Shown here piece by piece: positions 63,265 through 64,000 of a stretch of 64,000 nucleotides of DNA. This DNA comes from Symbiodinium natans (taxonomy: Eukaryota; Sar; Dinophyceae; Suessiales; Symbiodiniaceae). The stretch covers positions 172,501 to 236,500 of the forward strand of contig CAJNDS010002702.1 of NCBI GenBank assembly GCA_905221605.1, in the 5' to 3' direction. Position numbers and translations under genes: made by a program. The notes below the pieces were generated by a model that saw nothing but the letters and a program-made list of their open reading frames with translations, searched no databases and was not told where the DNA came from. Position 1 is the first letter of the stretch, and every line of letters starts with the position of its first letter.

Positions 63265-63830
63265 TGAGGATGGTAGCCTCTTTGGAGGAGTCTGGTGGGC
63301 TCGCCGAGCTCACGTTGTGCGAGGACGTGCTCGATGATCTCAAAGGCCTCGAGGATAAGCGGTTTAGGGTTTAGGGTTTGGGGTTTAGGGTTTAGGTTTT
63401 AGCTGGTGTGCTACTGGAAATACGATAAAGTATACCAGCATGGTCAGAAAATAATGAGAATAATGTACCCAGGGTCTGGGGAAACACATGTCCCACTGAA
63501 GGGTTTCAACTCACCCTTAAACCCTAAACCCTAAACCCTAAACCCTACACCCCCTTTTGGCAGGGAACAATCGAGCAGGTGGTGGCATGCCGACTTACTT
63601 GTTCCCTGACGGCATGACCAGAGGGGGTGTGGATGGTGTGGTTTAGGGTTTAGGGTTTAGGGTTTAGGGTTTAGGGTTTAGGGTTTAGGGTTTAGGGTTT
63701 AGAGTTTAGAGTTTAGAGTTTAGGGTTTAGGCACTATGGTGTGTACCTCATGTTGCAGATCAGCTCCCGAGGTACAAGTCTGCCAAGATAGGCAAGGCGC
63801 TCGACGAGGTTGCCGGGGGCTTGGGATGTT
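63265..63830 (+). CDS. Three exons of an unknown gene
   Basis: About 63265-63361 reads MVASLEESGGLAELTLCEDV and LDDLKGLEDK. 63564-63635, after TTTTGGCAG, reads NNRAGGGMPTYLFPDGMTRG and GVD. 63759 to about 63830, after GTTGCAG, reads DQLPRYKSAKIGKALDEVAG. The phase between the last two fits (G + AT = Asp). The intron 63362-63563 opens with TTTAGGG at its donor and closes with CCCTAAA at 63514-63550; the intron 63636-63758 opens with (TTTAGGG)n. The protein is acidic and helical; no family is recognised. Another segment at the window end (DEDEIFLFTDV) may belong to it. Confidence 0.5.
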
Positions 63831-64000
63831 CTCTCCTGAGCCTGCCTCGGCGGTCGTGCTGCTCCGTTTGATGCCCCCATTTTGCCCAAATCTGTAAGGC
63901 CGAAAGCCCAGAGCCCTAAGCCTAAGACCCCAAACCCTAAAGCCCTTCAAGCCCGAAAATCTCCTAGGACGAGGATGAAATCTTCCTCTTTACAGACGTG

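Overview
This is nuclear DNA of an intron-rich eukaryote, most likely a dinoflagellate. Reasons: (i) the motif TTTAGGG/CCCTAAA is scattered through the window in dozens of internal tracts; (ii) a sulfate-permease (SulP) gene at 58.3-62.2 kb can be reconstructed by homology, and its exons are only about 30-80 nt long; (iii) about half of its introns start with GC instead of GT, and 13 of 14 acceptors read AG|G, a splice style typical of dinoflagellates; (iv) every exon I can support is on the + strand, as in the one-directional gene clusters of dinoflagellates. The species is not determined. No prokaryotic, organellar or viral gene was recognised.

Layout. 0-7 kb: telomere-motif tracts, foldback elements and two short exon candidates. 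7.6-11.8 kb: three ordinary-looking genes with few introns and no telomere motif. Two of them carry ADP-ribosyltransferase/Tpt1-like segments. 12.2-14.6 kb: a Cys-rich two-exon segment, a terminal exon, a 250-bp palindrome and a small two-exon gene end. 15.2-16.1 kb: two tandem repeat arrays. 16-26 kb: introns with tracts and foldbacks around several Cys-containing exons, plus a G-rich minisatellite with a 100-N assembly gap. 27.2-27.9 kb: alternating purine-pyrimidine microsatellites. 28.4-29.3 kb: possible membrane-protein exons. 30.4-31.3 kb: an intronless CCCH zinc-finger gene. 32.7-50 kb: many tiny exons in tract-bearing introns, including an ankyrin-like exon. 49.8-51.35 kb: a two-part satellite array. 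52-57.5 kb: ends of two or three genes. 58.3-62.2 kb: SulP. 63.2-64 kb: exons of a further gene running off the end.

The main observation is how introns are built. Over and over, an exon is followed directly by (TTTAGGG)n at the 5' end of the intron, and the next exon is preceded by (CCCTAAA)n at the 3' end. Many introns are therefore inverted repeats of the telomere motif, often with a second, unrelated hairpin element in the middle. At least six families of 70-200-bp hairpin elements recur. Telomere-motif tracts sit inside some copies and are absent from others, and one hairpin sits inside another. The genome appears to have been invaded repeatedly by foldback or introner-like elements and telomere-motif tracts.
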